This document shows positions 51,084-60,183 of a DNA stretch of 64,000 nt, piece by piece. The notes under the pieces are model-generated. The model was not told where the DNA came from and did no database searches. It saw only the letters and a program-made list of their open reading frames with translations. Each line of letters opens with the position of its first letter. Position 1 is the stretch's first letter. The stretch is from the NCBI GenBank assembly GCA_009859145.1, contig VRVR01000027.1, positions 186,001-250,000 on the forward strand. Direction: 5' to 3'. The stretch comes from Andalucia godoyi. Lineage: Eukaryota; Discoba; Jakobea; Jakobida; Andaluciidae. A program made the translations under genes and the position numbers.

Positions 51084-51815
51084 TCACCATCTAGGCAGAC
51101 GTACTTTCTTTCGGATGTTCTCTTGCAATTTCAGCCGTTGTTGTTGTTCTTCAAATTCTCTTCGCCAATTAGGGCCCTTTTTGCCGTCCAAATCCAAATC
51201 CCAATTCACACCAGGGTTGAAAAAAATCCGTTTTTCGTTGTCTGGTATTGTTGACGGGTCGATCTCTTCACAAACCCTCTTTCGAGACCGGAGCGAGCTT
51301 GTCAGTTGCACGTCCTTACCTGGTGTCGATGATACGGCTTCATCTCCTGATGTAGAGGACATAATTTCCAGATCGTCCTCGGCATTTTGCTCCATTTCCA
51401 TCCATGAATGCGAGAGTTCGTCTGCAGCTTGCACGTCCTCGCCTGTTATCGGCGTTGCAGTTTCTTCCTCCGAGCCTGTGCTGTCATGTGACGAGGATGA
51501 AGAGCCCGAGGAAGGAAAGTTTGTGGATCCCTGATTGCGCCTTTCTTCGCGGCACTGTTCTACAATAGCATTCCGCTCCTTCTTGTTTCGGCACGTACAT
51601 GTACGAAGCAGTCGCATTTTCACCTCATCAACTCCGCCAGCCATTTGAAATATGTCATATGGAGGAGAAAGCTGCAAATCCTCGATTTTGGACATTTGTT
51701 TCCATTCCCGACGATATTCTGCCTTTCTCTGAGAAAGCGAGGACGCCGTGCTACCAATGAACCAAGACCCTTTCCATTCAATGATGAACACCTCGAGCAC
51801 CGTAGCTTCCGACAT
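51084..51815 (-). CDS. GIY-YIG-like domain protein with long acidic tail
   Basis: The 243-residue protein starts with ATG at 51815. Residues 1-90 align by eye with the GIY-YIG-like protein at 52659: VFIIEWKGSWFIGSTASSLSQRKAEY with KIYKLVANKPDQFFIGSTTCRTLAERLSHH, and the later CTCRNKKERNAIVEQCREER with YPCETKDQLNARKQLWIE. The first GIY triplet is FII here and the second FIG, so catalysis is doubtful. Residues 95-190 are Ser/Glu/Asp-rich and disordered. The end is basic (ENIRKKVRLPRW). A nuclease-derived DNA-binding role is possible. Confidence 0.5.
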   Translation of the reverse strand: MSEATVLEVFIIEWKGSWFIGSTASSLSQRKAEYRREWKQMSKIEDLQLSPPYDIFQMAGGVDEVKMRLLRTCTCRNKKERNAIVEQCREERRNQGSTNFPSSGSSSSSHDSTGSEEETATPITGEDVQAADELSHSWMEMEQNAEDDLEIMSSTSGDEAVSSTPGKDVQLTSSLRSRKRVCEEIDPSTIPDNEKRIFFNPGVNWDLDLDGKKGPNWRREFEEQQQRLKLQENIRKKVRLPRW

Positions 51816-52658
51816 GGTCTTCTTTTATGTTGTTTACTCTCATTTTTCCGGTCCGTCAATTTGAATTCTTGTAGGCTCATCCATTTCCTCTAGACCCCTC
51901 CGTCATTTTGAGCGCTTGGAGATTCGTGAATCAAAGAGTGTGTTCTGTAATCCACAGTGCCAAAAGATCAGATAGTCGGATAGCCGTCGTTGTGTTCTGC
52001 AAGATGTGATCATGCTTCTCCTCAGCGTGCGCAAATCGTTTCTGTGCTCCAATGAACCATACGGAACACAGTCAAGATCGCCCCATTCTTTCGTTTGAGC
52101 GCAATCAAGAGAGTCGTCAGCACTCAGCAGTCCCAAATTAGGACGCCATGCAAACAAACATGCTTTCTTGTGCTCGCGTGGGACTGGTGACCGTGGTGAT
52201 CGCCTCGGACCCCGGTCACCAATGGAAAAAATTCTGCTTGCATATTCTCTTTTTTTGGTTTGCCCTTCCTTTAATCCTCTTGTTAAAACCCAAATTTGCC
52301 AAAAGTCCGGTGAAATCAACGATCGTCCCAGAAAACATGGCCTTGTTTTGCTTTGACACGGATTCTGATCGTACGCATGCCGACCGCGTGTTGATTGCAC
52401 CCTTTTGTTCTTCCGCCTGTCATGAAACGCCCCCAGAACTTCGAATGAGACTAGACTTGAGACCAGCACTTTTTAATCTGAAACACACACGCATAAAAAA
52501 GCTCAGAGCACGCCCTCCGCGTATGTCCATCGACACCGAGAATGCCCCGGTTCTTGCATCTCAACATCACTGAGCAACACGCCTGCAGGACTGACCACGC
52601 CGCACCGGATTCACAAAACAAAAAAAAGGGGATTTCACGGTTAAACGCGGGTTAACAT
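51816..52658. other. Intergenic between two GIY-YIG-like genes
   Basis: About 840 bp. A plus-strand ATG frame at 52148-52573 (141 codons) has one hydrophobic segment (FCLHILFFWFALPLILLL) and a basic C-terminal part, but I cannot support it as a gene. No repeat is seen. Confidence 0.35.
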
Positions 52659-52979
52659 TTAAATACTGGGATTACCGAGCTCTTTGATCTGGAAAGACAC
52701 TGGATTTTCGATCCACAATTGTTTTCTTGCATTGAGTTGGTCTTTGGTTTCACAAGGGTAATCTTCGAGAAGAAAGATATGGCAGTTATCTGGTCCGTGC
52801 TGGTCAATGAATTCGGTCGATTTGCATGTTGACCCCTTTCCTTCCTTCCACATTTTGTACATAAATTTGTGATGTGACAGTCTTTCAGCCAATGTCCGAC
52901 AAGTTGTTGATCCAATGAAGAATTGGTCGGGCTTGTTTGCCACCAGTTTGTATATCTTGCTTTGTTGATAGTTCACCAT
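52659..52979 (-). CDS. Compact GIY-YIG-type endonuclease-like protein
   Basis: The ATG at 52979 gives 106 residues, about one GIY-YIG domain. Visible in order: KIYKL (in place of GIY), FFIGST (YIG), a conserved Arg in TLAERLSHHKFMYK, and FLLEDYPCETKDQLNARKQLWIE with the glutamate of the WIE end. The pattern is that of single-domain GIY-YIG proteins found in protist giant viruses and some eukaryotic mobile elements, which nick DNA. The frame is intact. A broken relative lies at 54002-54264 beyond satellite array 3, on the same strand. Confidence 0.75.
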   Translation of the reverse strand: MVNYQQSKIYKLVANKPDQFFIGSTTCRTLAERLSHHKFMYKMWKEGKGSTCKSTEFIDQHGPDNCHIFLLEDYPCETKDQLNARKQLWIENPVSFQIKELGNPSI

Positions 52980-53359
52980 CTCGTTTCGTCTCAGAAATAA
53001 GATACCTTTTTGTATTGTTTTTGGTTTTGTAGAATAGAGCAGGAACCACACCCGTTCTGAAACAACTCAGCAGTTGCACCATTCGTAAGGTTTAGTCACT
53101 TCAAACCTCAATCCCTTAATGCTCGACGATTCCCGGAGAGTATGGAAAGTTGAAAACTTGTGCAACAATTAAGATCGAAATGCTCAGCACGTAGAACGCG
53201 AGTCATGTCGGGGAAAGAAGCCTCTCGTTTGTAGCGATCCAAATTTAGAGAAACAGGACAGTTGGGGTCCCGAAAGGCGACCTGTTTGGAGGAACAGATG
53301 TCATGATCCGTATCAATAGTGACTCAAGCACACACACCCCTTGTCAAAGAGAACGTGCT

Positions 53360-53861
53360 TTCGAATTTACATAAGCATGGTCGTCTGGGTCTGCATGACC
53401 TTCAGCTGCTCCGGTCGGTCAGGAGGACCGGCAGGTCGGCGACGAAGCGCATCTCGATTTTACATAAGCACGGTCGTCTGGGTCTGCATGACCTTCAGTC
53501 ACTCAGGCTGTTCAGCAGGACCGGACGTCGGCGACGAAGCGCATCTCGATTTTACATAAGCACGGTCGTCTGGGTCTGCATGACCTTCAGTCACTCAGGC
53601 TGTTCAGGAGGACGGGACGTCGGCGACGGAGTGCATCTCGATTTTACATAAGCTTTACATAAGCATGGTCGTCTGGGTCTGCATGACCTTCAGCTGCTCC
53701 GGTCGGTCAGGAGGACCGGCAGGTCGGACGGGTGTGATCTCGATTTTACATAAGCTTTACATAAGCATGGTCGTCGTGGTCTCCATGACCTTCAGTCGCT
53801 CCGGTAATTCAGCAGGACCGGAAGGTCGGACGGAGATGATCTCGATTTTACGTAAGACTGG
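53360..53861 (+). repeat. Satellite array 3: five units of 92-103 bp
   Basis: The marker GTCGTC is at 53380, 53473, 53565, 53668 and 53770. The short units are one or two bases longer than in arrays 1 and 2 because GTCGGACGG is GTCGGCGACG. Two units contain the duplicated TTTACATAAGC. Here the stem reads GGTCGT...ATGACC, still pairable through a G-T wobble. Confidence 0.95.
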
Positions 53862-54001
53862 TGTTTGTGCTCTGCTGCCTCGCTGAGGTCTTTCAGGAAA
53901 GCAGCGATCGTTGAGCTGACAAGACTTGGGATCTTTGAATTGTTTACGTTTTGAATGCAGGGTTTATTGTGCAAGATCTTGGTTACGTTTCTGCAATTTT
54001 T

Positions 54002-54264
54002 TTTGGATTATCGATCGATGCCTGTTTTCTTGCATTCAGCTGGACCCTGGTTTCTCCAGGTGTTCTTCAAGGAGAATGATACGGCAATTATCGGGTTCGT
54101 ACTGGTCAATGAATTCGATTTATTTGTATTTTAGCTTCTTCTCTTGTTTCCATGCTTTATACGCAAGTTTGTGCTGTGCTTGCGTTTCGGCTGGTGTCCA
54201 ACGTGTTATTGATCCAATGAAGATTTGATCGGGCTGGTTGGCCTCCAATTTTGTGTATCTTGCC
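54002..54264 (-). pseudogene. Broken GIY-YIG-type gene
   Basis: On the minus strand a frame reads KLEANQPDQIFIGS, HKLAYKAWKQEKK, a TAA stop, then IEFIDQYEPDNCRIILLEEH. A frameshift leads to QLNARKQASIDNP. These match KLVANKPDQFFIGS, EFIDQHGPDNCHIFLLED and QLNARKQLWIENP of the intact copy at 52659-52979. There is no ATG at the expected place. Confidence 0.75.
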
Positions 54265-54607
54265 TTTTTTTCAATTCACCATTCGTTTCCTGTTATCTTC
54301 TGTTCTTGTTTCGGAGAAAGAAGAACGATGCAACAACGATAAAAAGCCAAAAAGAATTGTGCTATAATGTACGTCTTGTCACTTCAAACTTTTAAACGGA
54401 CCGATCGAAGCTTCGAAAAGAAATTCGCTCTGTCGTCGACGTACAAGCAGATGTGAACGACAGTCGTGCAGGTATGATCAGACGCGGACTGAGATTTCCT
54501 GGAGAATCGAATTCGTTCCCAGAGAGCATTTTTAAAGACGGTCAAGCAAAAGCAAACGGTTCAGTTGTAAGGTTTTACTCGATTCGAGTGATCCACTTCT
54601 TAAGAAA

Positions 54608-56359
54608 ATGAACGGTATAGGTGCGCAACAGAACAGTGGTCAACTCCAACCTGCAGCGATCGGCCCGAAGTCACCAGTCTTCCGTACGACAGGAGGCATA
54701 GGAAGAAGCGTAAACCCGGAAGCATCAGAACGCAGACATACTCCCGATCCAGATGCGCAGTCTTGCATTCGCGCCCCATACCCAGATGTATGGAGTCAGC
54801 GCATAGACAAGACGCAATTGCGAGGAGCACAGCGAGAAGCAATTGCAGCAGTTCATTTGCATTTTCACCAGCTGAAGATCGAGGATGATCTGAACGTCAT
54901 TCGAACTTTCGTGGAAAAGGAACATCTTCTGAAAAACAAGCTTGCGGAAAACGACAGGGAGAGAGATGATCGCCTCGAAACGGAACTGAGAGGAGTGCAG
55001 AGGCAGACAAGAATTCGCGCAGAGCGCAACAAACCAGCATTGATTCACCTTCCAATGGGGATGGGTAAAACAGGGATCGCAATGACTCTTCCGTTCGGTA
55101 TGGTGAATGGACGAGTGCTCTTCGTCGCTCCAAACCGAGAAATTGCTCGCGAAGCTGTGAGGAATGCCGCATGGAAGTCAGCGAAGTGCTTCATCCGAAA
55201 CATTAGAGTCCTTTCCACGGATAGTCGACATCCCTCGATTGGAGTGATTGTGAGCGCGAACGGGAATCCAGAGACCATGCGTGAATTGGCAAGCCTGGAG
55301 GTCGTTGCTGCAGACCCGAGTTGTTTAAATCAACTTCGTGATTGTGATTTCATAATTACAACACGACATCGCTTGCAGAATACGAGAGGATCACTTCAAC
55401 AGCTTCCGCGAGACTACTTCGATCTCATCATCGTGGATGAAGCGCACCACGCCACCTCTTGCACTTATCGCCAGATCCGCAAGCACTTCGTCACTGCAAG
55501 GCTCGTGTACATGACCGGAACACCGCATCGCGCAGACGGAACGCAGTTGGACGCGACACTCATTTACCGCTGTCCACGAAAGCAAGCATTTGAAGAAAGG
55601 GCCTGGAAACAACTCGTCGTGGAAACCATCGAAGTATCCGAGCTGATATTTCTTGCATCAAAGCCATGTGAAAAACCTATTGTGTTCAACTCTTGTGAAA
55701 AAGTCCGACGAGCAGGATACTTGAAATGGGTTCGAAACAGTGTAGCACGATCGCGAGCAACCATGGAATGGACCGTGGAACGTGTACTGCAGTTATTGAG
55801 AGAGAAGAACAGACCGGGGACGTCGATTCACCACCAGGCGATTCTGCAAGCCATGGATTTGCAACACGCAATCCAGCTTCAAGAAATCTTTAATTCTCAT
55901 GCAGAGAACGGCGATGAGCGATTCAAAGCAATTGCAATCGGATCTAGAAATATTCCATGCTACCCGATGCAACTAAGATCTTCCAATGACTTGCGAAACT
56001 TCCGAGAAGGGGGATATGACGCTGTTGTGCACGTGGGAACCCTAGGAGAAGGCTTTGATTTGAAAAGTCTCTCCATCTGTGGCATCTGTCGGCCGTTCGC
56101 ATCACAAGCACCTTTGGACCAGCTTATTGGCAGAGTGATCCGAGCATTTTCTCCAGATACCCAAGGACTCGATCCTAGCATAGACAATGTGGCTCATATT
56201 GTTGTCCACGATGCTCTTGGACTGGGGGCCATGATACGCGCTTTCGTTACAGAGGACCGCTTGCAACTGAGATTTCGAGGAAAACGAGGTCTTGCGAGAG
56301 GAACGCCTCAAGTGAGTCAGTCGATTTCGAACAGGCACGTGCGGACGCACCGTTTGTGA
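54608..56359 (+). CDS. SF2 helicase (DEAH/ResIII-type)
   Basis: The 583-residue protein starts with ATG at 54608. Walker A is PMGMGKTG (149-156), motif II is DEAH (277-280), motif III is TGTPHRAD (303-310), and the second RecA domain ends with GEGFDLKSLS (480-489) and QLIGRVIRAFS (505-515). The N-terminal 65 residues are disordered. The arrangement is that of the ResIII-like helicases used in DNA repair, restriction and some mobile elements. No nuclease or primase domain is fused. It lies downstream of the broken GIY-YIG copy. Whether it is a host or an element gene is open. Confidence 0.85.
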   Translation: MNGIGAQQNSGQLQPAAIGPKSPVFRTTGGIGRSVNPEASERRHTPDPDAQSCIRAPYPDVWSQRIDKTQLRGAQREAIAAVHLHFHQLKIEDDLNVIRTFVEKEHLLKNKLAENDRERDDRLETELRGVQRQTRIRAERNKPALIHLPMGMGKTGIAMTLPFGMVNGRVLFVAPNREIAREAVRNAAWKSAKCFIRNIRVLSTDSRHPSIGVIVSANGNPETMRELASLEVVAADPSCLNQLRDCDFIITTRHRLQNTRGSLQQLPRDYFDLIIVDEAHHATSCTYRQIRKHFVTARLVYMTGTPHRADGTQLDATLIYRCPRKQAFEERAWKQLVVETIEVSELIFLASKPCEKPIVFNSCEKVRRAGYLKWVRNSVARSRATMEWTVERVLQLLREKNRPGTSIHHQAILQAMDLQHAIQLQEIFNSHAENGDERFKAIAIGSRNIPCYPMQLRSSNDLRNFREGGYDAVVHVGTLGEGFDLKSLSICGICRPFASQAPLDQLIGRVIRAFSPDTQGLDPSIDNVAHIVVHDALGLGAMIRAFVTEDRLQLRFRGKRGLARGTPQVSQSISNRHVRTHRL

Positions 56360-56556
56360 CTCTGCGAAAACCCTGTTGTCCGTCAAAACAGGGGGGTATG
56401 CGCCTGGTAGGCCGGTACGGATTGGTGTCATTCTTTTGTTCTGCAGAAACAAAACCAGAACCAAAAAAAAATTCTTTCCTTTTTCTTTTCTTCTCTTTTT
56501 TTCCCCCCTTCTTATTTTCTCCTTTCTCCTGTTTTTACTATTTAAACCCGCGAACA

Positions 56557-57579
56557 ATGACGATCGACGATTATTCACTTCCGCTGTGGAACCTTGAGAA
56601 TGATGCGATAGATAGCCCCGGTCTGTTTGACAGCTTTGGCAGTCTTTTCGCAGAAAAGGAGGTATCCGCAGACGCTCCTGTTACGCAGACCCCCAATCAG
56701 GGGTTGGACAATGTTGATCCAACGGTACCACATTCGATGACAGAGCCTGTGGATACTGGATACGACGTCAGTGATTCTGATGTCACGAGCGACCTGTCCG
56801 TGGATGCAGTTTCGACAAACTGTGAATCTGTCGGGACACCGGATCAGATTTCTGAGCATGATGTTGCTCGTCTCGTCTCGACGTCAAGTATCCCAGCTGC
56901 ATCTTGGCCACAGTCTGTATGCGGTGCGATGGGTGAGACGCTCGGACATACTGTGAATGGTGTTCCATTGACAGTGTGCGTCTCATGGCAACATGAATCT
57001 GCTTTTGACCTCAGCGCTGGATATCTTCCAGTCCTGGGAAGTAAGCGAGAAGTGCTTGAAGGAAGGGACGGTCGTGTGTCTGTATTCATTGCCTCACCGT
57101 GGTTCTCCTCCCCGGTCACCGCTTTCTTGACTCTCGAGGATGTTAAATCAGGATCACTGGTTGATTTTGAGACTGGCGAGTTTTGTAGCAACCTCTCCGC
57201 GATGCCTTTATCTACTGGCTACAATCCATGGACCAGATTGATTGAGCTGTATGGCTCTCATCACTTCTGCTTCAAACACGCCACTGTTCGAGAGAAACGG
57301 GATCTTCGACTCGTGGTCTCCATCTTTGCGGAAGGGACATTCTTTTCAGTGAAGAGCCAACCCTTCCGCGTTCTGTCCCGCAAACACCGATGCGTGGAAT
57401 CAGAACAGGCAGACTTGATCTGCCACAAGGTTTTCTTTTGCATCATCGATGCTCTGTGCTCGCTTCTTTTCATAATCCTCATTCTTCACGTAATATTCGC
57501 GTGGAGGATTGTGGAAGCCGGGTACGCCCAACTGTCGAATTTATTATGGACAGCTTCTCATCTTGAATTTAATATGTAA
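56557..57579 (+). CDS. Membrane-anchored protein sharing a domain with the 25-kb gene
   Basis: The ATG at 56557 gives 340 residues, after a long pyrimidine tract. The N-terminal 110 residues are acidic and Ser/Asp-rich. Residues of about 130-290 carry the beta-rich domain also seen at 25284-26285 (VCVSWQHESA, GRVSVFIASPWF, LTLEDVKSG, LRLVVSIF, SQPFRVLSRK). One TM segment lies at about 300-325 (VFFCIIDALCSLLFIILILHVIF), leaving a short C-terminal tail. A disordered acidic N terminus, a folded domain and a C-terminal anchor would fit a membrane-tethered regulator, but I cannot name a family. Confidence 0.6.
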   Translation: MTIDDYSLPLWNLENDAIDSPGLFDSFGSLFAEKEVSADAPVTQTPNQGLDNVDPTVPHSMTEPVDTGYDVSDSDVTSDLSVDAVSTNCESVGTPDQISEHDVARLVSTSSIPAASWPQSVCGAMGETLGHTVNGVPLTVCVSWQHESAFDLSAGYLPVLGSKREVLEGRDGRVSVFIASPWFSSPVTAFLTLEDVKSGSLVDFETGEFCSNLSAMPLSTGYNPWTRLIELYGSHHFCFKHATVREKRDLRLVVSIFAEGTFFSVKSQPFRVLSRKHRCVESEQADLICHKVFFCIIDALCSLLFIILILHVIFAWRIVEAGYAQLSNLLWTASHLEFNM

Positions 57580-58121
57580 ATAGAGGACTCAAATTCACAA
57601 ATGAGAATCATTTACACGTAGAATTGGGTTTGGAGCAACGCAGATGATTGATATGCTCGAGGATATTCACAAGCGATAAATAGGAAATAAATCTGAAAGA
57701 ACTACAAATCGAAGATATGCTCCACGTGATACGTTTCCATGACGAGAGAGACAACATTTCTTTCGAGTTTCCTTTGGGCAGAGAATCGTGTTTTTTCTTG
57801 GGAAGATCTGCTCAGACAGCTTTCCTTCATCTGCTCGTACCTGCACGACTTTCAAATGACTGACAAAATGGGCAAACGCTTGTGGAAAGACTGCTCGCAT
57901 CTCCTTGACTCTGCAGTCTACTTCTGCACGCATCTGCACGACTTCACTTTCTTTCAAAAGAAGTCCGAATGTGGTGGCGCTTGCCGCGGTCTTGCGTAAC
58001 ATTTATAAATCAGATGTGCAGCATGTTTTCGCAATCCCTTCTTTCTCTTTTTTCTTTTCGTTTACTCAAAACCCCTCTTCCTTCCTTCTTCCATCCCAAC
58101 CCAACGAAAACAACAGAAGCC
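57580..58121. other. Intergenic with overlapping short ATG frames
   Basis: About 540 bp. A minus-strand frame (57667-58002) and a plus-strand frame (57739-57999) overlap. Both contain an internally repeated segment (VVQMRAEVD / VVQVRADEG on the minus strand), reflecting a degenerate duplicated stretch of about 70 bp. I cannot decide whether either is coding. The last 90 bp are pyrimidine-rich, the leader of the next gene. Confidence 0.4.
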
Positions 58122-59132
58122 ATGAGCTCCAACAATTCACCTGTGTCCAGCAACAAGCCTCGTGATCAGTCCACCGTTCGTGATGAGACGATTCTCCCTC
58201 ATTCCAAGCCGGCGGCGCACGATTCCAAGCGTTCTCCCCTGCAGTCGGTTTCCAAGATGTCTCCGAAGTCACCGACGGCTCCTGTCAATCGTCCTCGCAA
58301 AACAATCTCTGATGAAGAGATCGAGGGCGAGCTTTCAGCTGGCGTGCGTGACAAGGCGCCCATGAACGCGAAGCGCCGCGTTGACGACGATGATATGCCA
58401 ACCTTGGAGCTCGATGACGCGCAGGAAATCCCGAAGCCTCGTCCGCAGACGTCCTTGCCCAAGACTCCTGTCAAGCGCCCTCGCGACGTGACATCGGACG
58501 AAGATGCCGAGAACAAGCCTTCGTCTGGAATGCGTGGCAAAGCGCCGATGAAAGCGAAGCGCCGCGCTGACGATGATGATGCCTTAGCCTCCGGAACGGA
58601 CGACGATCAGGAGGACCCGGAGCCTCTTCCGCAGAAGCGCTTGAAGGATGGCAATCGCTTTGCCACCACCTCCGACCATGTGGCCTCTTCGTCATTGTCC
58701 AAGGCTTCTGTGAAGCAGGCTTGCGAACGGATGTCAGATGCCAAGGTAGCGGAAAAATTGTCTCAGCTCAAGGCGTCATCAGCGGTCCTGCGTCGCAAAG
58801 TAAGCGAGAACGCGTCTTCTGACGAAGACGGAGGCGAAGGCTCTGAATCAGATGCGCACGATGAAGACGTGGATGACAACCGTGGCGCAGGATCTCTTCA
58901 GGGAACGACTGGTGCCGCTGACGAACATGCCGCCTCGAAGCATCAGGAAGCAAAGAAGGCCGCGCAGTCCTCCAAGAAGCGGAAGACTCCCGTCCAACGC
59001 AAGAAGCCCTTCTGGATCAAGTTTACTGTGTCAAATGATGACGAGCTGAACGGCATTTACCGTCTTGTAGCGTCTTTTCTCACGACGCTGAAAACTCACA
59101 AGGTCGAGCGCAGTCCTCGACCCAAGGCATAG
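58122..59132 (+). CDS. Disordered nuclear-type protein with internal duplication
   Basis: The 336-residue ORF from ATG 58122 is rich in Ser, Pro, Asp, Glu and Lys/Arg. A segment of about 75 residues occurs twice: VRDKAPMNAKRRVDDDDMP and MRGKAPMKAKRRADDDDAL, each preceded by a KRPRDVTSDED- or NRPRKTISDEE-like stretch. Several basic clusters (KKRKTPVQRKKP) look like nuclear localisation signals. Only the last 45 residues (FWIKFTVSNDDELNGIYRLVASFLTTL) look folded. Probably a chromatin or nucleolar protein; function unknown. Confidence 0.6.
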   Translation: MSSNNSPVSSNKPRDQSTVRDETILPHSKPAAHDSKRSPLQSVSKMSPKSPTAPVNRPRKTISDEEIEGELSAGVRDKAPMNAKRRVDDDDMPTLELDDAQEIPKPRPQTSLPKTPVKRPRDVTSDEDAENKPSSGMRGKAPMKAKRRADDDDALASGTDDDQEDPEPLPQKRLKDGNRFATTSDHVASSSLSKASVKQACERMSDAKVAEKLSQLKASSAVLRRKVSENASSDEDGGEGSESDAHDEDVDDNRGAGSLQGTTGAADEHAASKHQEAKKAAQSSKKRKTPVQRKKPFWIKFTVSNDDELNGIYRLVASFLTTLKTHKVERSPRPKA

Positions 59133-60183
59133 TCCCGTCTTGGTTCTGCTTGACAGAACACGGTGCGTTACTTTCCCTGTTCGTTACTAATAAACGCATC
59201 CTGTGCATCGATCTGTCTAGTTCCGTTCAATTCAGTGAAGATCGGTACACGCCGTGTACAGATAATCTCGGTTGCCCGGGAGAATCGTTTGGCCTGCTAA
59301 TCAAAGCGGATGAGAATCTGTTGTAGAACCGCCTTTTCTTTTTCGTTCATGCAACACGCAAAACATTCCTCTGGTAAAATAGAAAGCGTTAGCGGACGAA
59401 CACGTCAATCATCTGCTTGATCCTCGATGCAGTGGTGAAAGTACATACTCAACCTTGGAGCATCAGGCTTATGCTATCTCATGAGATACGAAGCATCTGT
59501 TTTTCTCATTGAGCTCGAAGGAGACAGTTTCGATTTCTGTGTGCATGATCAGCAGTGATTGCAGTGTGCTGGTCCATCCCGATCTGATGAGGCACGAGGC
59601 ATCTCGGTTTACTAATTGAACAAGGTGGAGACGCTTCTGGTTTACGGTTGACCTCTGAGCAATGTAAGAATGGTGCTGGTCCGTTCGGACCTTCATGGTT
59701 TATGTAACAACTCTTTTCTAATTGAGAAAAGAAATGCCTTGCCATGACGGGTCCACCGCTTCTCATTTTCCGTTAAATGCTAGTGAGCGCTGACCTCGAC
59801 GGGATGCGACGCTTGTGAATCACATAAAGAGACCAAAAGACGAAAAAGGTTCGATTCAATCCATTAACAAGAAAGGCACGCCTTTCGAGAAGAAAACACA
59901 TTTACAATTTGTTTCGACGGGCTCAGCTTTTGAAATAGGAAAGCACAGTTTACGGTAGATCGTGGAAATCCGGGTCATTTCAGCGGAGCAGATCCAGTCC
60001 GAGGTTACAAGCAGAATGACTTCAGCTTTCGTTTCCCGAAGTCTGGAACGATGAGCAAGCGCATTCCAGTCCGTCTCGGAAATACAACCCGCGTAACTCA
60101 CAGCATATATAAACATACGCAGGACAACTTATCATGGAGATGATTTTCTTGTTTTCTTCAGTTTGTGAACATTCGCATCGAAT
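59133..60183. other. Intergenic with a degenerate ~104-bp tandem repeat
   Basis: About 1 kb. Two copies of about 104 bp lie at roughly 59487-59591 and 59592-59695. They share GCATCT, ATTGA, GGAGAC and GTGCTGGTCC at matching positions, with partial copies on either side. Identity is near 60%, so they are old. No gene is supported. Confidence 0.45.

Noticed and set aside
34552-53861. The satellite arrays as CRISPR or as coding repeats
   Set aside because: There are no unique spacers between short repeats, and the 91-bp period shifts the frame in every unit.
34552-53861. Hammerhead ribozyme in the satellite unit, as in retrozymes and Penelope-like elements
   Set aside because: The CTGATGA and GAAA core elements are not present in the right order in any unit I read.
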